Under the pieces are notes generated by a model that saw nothing but the letters and a program-made list of their open reading frames with translations, was not told where the DNA came from and did no database searches. Shown piece after piece: positions 5,261-6,764 of a DNA stretch of 6,764 nucleotides. The stretch is from Gemmatimonadaceae bacterium (GTDB lineage: Bacteria > Gemmatimonadota > Gemmatimonadetes > Gemmatimonadales > Gemmatimonadaceae): the NCBI GenBank assembly GCA_025356185.1, contig JANXUN010000400.1, positions 1 to 6,764 of the forward strand. The letters are read 5' to 3'. How positions within the stretch are numbered: the stretch's first letter is position 1; each line of letters begins with the position of its first letter. A program made the translations under genes and the position numbers.

Positions 5261-6764
5261 GTGACGATTCCGATCACGCAGCGCACACCAGACCCTGCCG
5301 GCGCGAATCCAACGCACTCGGCGTCGGGAAGCGCATCATGGGTGTCGTTGCCGCTCGCGCTCGCGCTGGTCGTATTTGTCGCGGCGACGTGGTCGCCATT
5401 CGCGTTGACAGATCCCGACAGCTATTGGCACGTGGCGGTCGGTCGATGGATTGCGACGATGCGTCAGATCCCAACGCATGACATGTTCTCGTACACGATG
5501 CGAGGAGCGCCGTGGACGGCGCACGAGTGGCTGTCTGAGTTGATCATGTACGGCGCCTATCGTCTCGATGGGTGGGCAGGGTTACAGTTGCTCGCGAGCG
5601 CATGCTTCGCAGTCACTGCGGGGTACATGCTGCGGTTCTCGCTGCGTCGCATGGAACCCGTGCACGCATTGCCGATGGTCGTGCTCAGTCTGGCATTGAT
5701 GAATACGCACTTCTTAGCGAGACCACACGTGCTGGTGTGGCCACTGACAGCGCTGTGGGTGGGCACACTCGCTGATTCGGCCGAATCGCGCCGTGCGCCA
5801 TCGTGGTGGTTGGTGCTGGCGATGCTGGCGTGGGCCAACCTTCACGCCAGTTTTACGCTTGGCGTTGGATTCGCCGGCGCACTCGCCACCGATGCGTTTT
5901 TTCAAGAGACGACCGCCGATGGTCGCATGCGCGTGATCAAGCAGTGGGGTGCATTGCTCATGGCATGCGGTCTTGCACTGCTGGTCAATCCGAAAGGCAT
6001 CGGGGTGTTCGGATTCGCCGCTGGCGTGATGAGCATGAAAGCCACGCTTGAAGTTATTGGAGAATGGCAGTCGGCGAACTTCCACGTCTTTCATTTTTTT
6101 CTGGTGTGGTTGGGCGCGCTGCTTGCGCTGTCGTTCACAGGACGACTACGACTGAGCGCGATTCGCGCACTCTTCATGTTGGGTGTGATATACCTCGCGC
6201 TCAAGCATCAGCGGTATCACGCACTGCTGGGGCTCACATCACCGTTTATCTTGGCGCTACCGATTGCACAGGCATTTGCAACGCGCCGCGGCGGCGCGGC
6301 CACGCAGGCGTCATCGCTCGACCGGTGGTTTGCTGCCCGCAGCAGACCCGCGCACATCGGCGGCTTACTGTGCATCGTCGCGTGCGCTGTGCTGTACGCG
6401 ACGATCGGTCACCGGCTTGTACGGAGCGAGCCGAGTGAACTGACGACACCGGTGGCTGCGCTTGCTGCGGCGCAATCACCGGGTACGCGCGGGCACGTGT
6501 TTAACTCGTACGCGTTCGGCGGCTATCTGATTTTTCGCAACGTGCCGGTGTTCATTGATGGACGCGCAGACCTGTACGGTGATGCGTTCGTTGAACACGC
6601 CGCCGACGCCGCCGCACTCAAAAAACCGCGCGCGCTCGAAACGTTGCTCGCGAAGTACGATATCGAATGGACGCTGCTTGCACCACAGTCGCCGTCGGTC
6701 GAGCTGCTCGATCATTTGCCAGAGTGGCGACGTCTGTACGCGGATTCGATCGCTGTGGTACATG
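5261..6764 (+). CDS. Polytopic membrane protein of unknown function, GT-C glycosyltransferase-like (3' end outside window)
   Basis: One frame stays open to the right edge, giving 501 residues without a stop. The protein has a first membrane helix (about 29-46), then 'DPDSYWHVAVGRW' (51-63), APWTAHEWLSE (83-93), RPH (154-156), ANLHASF (192-198), NPKG (243-246), EW (268-269) and many further hydrophobic helices. After the last helix comes 'NSYAFGGYLIFR' (415-426) and 'VFIDGRADLYGDAF' (430-443). An acidic DxD-like motif after helix 1 and a soluble C-terminal part are features of GT-C membrane glycosyltransferases. Proteins with this motif order recur in environmental bacteria as uncharacterised membrane proteins, as far as I recall. 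Enzyme activity is inference. The start is uncertain: no in-frame ATG occurs before 5459, which would remove the DPDSYWH motif. In-frame GTG codons lie at 5189, 5261 and 5342. I use 5261. GTG 5342 has GGGAAG 10 bases upstream and is a serious alternative, beginning almost at the first helix. Confidence 0.72.
   Translation, partial: MTIPITQRTPDPAGANPTHSASGSASWVSLPLALALVVFVAATWSPFALTDPDSYWHVAVGRWIATMRQIPTHDMFSYTMRGAPWTAHEWLSELIMYGAYRLDGWAGLQLLASACFAVTAGYMLRFSLRRMEPVHALPMVVLSLALMNTHFLARPHVLVWPLTALWVGTLADSAESRRAPSWWLVLAMLAWANLHASFTLGVGFAGALATDAFFQETTADGRMRVIKQWGALLMACGLALLVNPKGIGVFGFAAGVMSMKATLEVIGEWQSANFHVFHFFLVWLGALLALSFTGRLRLSAIRALFMLGVIYLALKHQRYHALLGLTSPFILALPIAQAFATRRGGAATQASSLDRWFAARSRPAHIGGLLCIVACAVLYATIGHRLVRSEPSELTTPVAALAAAQSPGTRGHVFNSYAFGGYLIFRNVPVFIDGRADLYGDAFVEHAADAAALKKPRALETLLAKYDIEWTLLAPQSPSVELLDHLPEWRRLYADSIAVVH

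Noticed and set aside
5185..5481. 98-residue + strand open frame starting with GTG in the divergent region
   Set aside because: It overlaps the right-edge membrane protein in another frame and is Arg-rich with no motif. The overlapping frame carries conserved blocks and membrane helices.

Overview
The window is chromosomal-looking DNA of fairly high GC content. Codons prefer G or C at the third position, genes are tightly packed, and I see no mobile-element, phage, CRISPR, tRNA or rRNA signal. The gene set is a Tad (tight adherence) pilus operon end, a NatA/NatB-type ABC exporter and two GT-C-like polytopic membrane proteins, one of a kind common in environmental Gram-negative phyla. Gemmatimonadota or a similar free-living lineage would fit, but this is a weak guess from composition and family resemblance. 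I cannot name a species.

Layout. Positions 1-2899 on the + strand hold the 3' end of a Tad operon: the end of tadC (1-438), then a TadE/TadG-like anchored pilus-assembly protein (441-1607) after a 2-base gap, then a GT87 (DUF2029) family membrane glycosyltransferase (1607-2899) whose ATG overlaps the preceding stop by one base. On the - strand, 5169 down to 2886 holds a two-gene ABC operon. The ATPase (4180-5169) comes first, followed after 4 bases by its NatB-type permease (2886-4175). The permease and the GT87 gene converge and overlap by 14 bases, so there is no intergenic terminator between them. A short divergent region (about 5170-5260) separates the ATPase from a + strand gene that runs off the right edge (about 5261-6764+). 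That gene encodes a multi-pass membrane protein of unknown function with GT-C-like features.

How the genes may work together. TadC and the TadG-like protein belong to the machine that assembles Flp pili across the envelope. The GT87 enzyme is translationally linked to them, so it may modify a pilus or surface component, but this is inference. The ABC pair is a self-contained exporter of unknown substrate. The last gene shows no visible functional link to the others. I found no convincing new system. The most distinctive points are the glycosyltransferase coupled to the Tad genes, the Cys/Lys/Thr segment of the TadG-like protein, and the unassigned right-edge membrane protein, which appears to use a non-ATG start.
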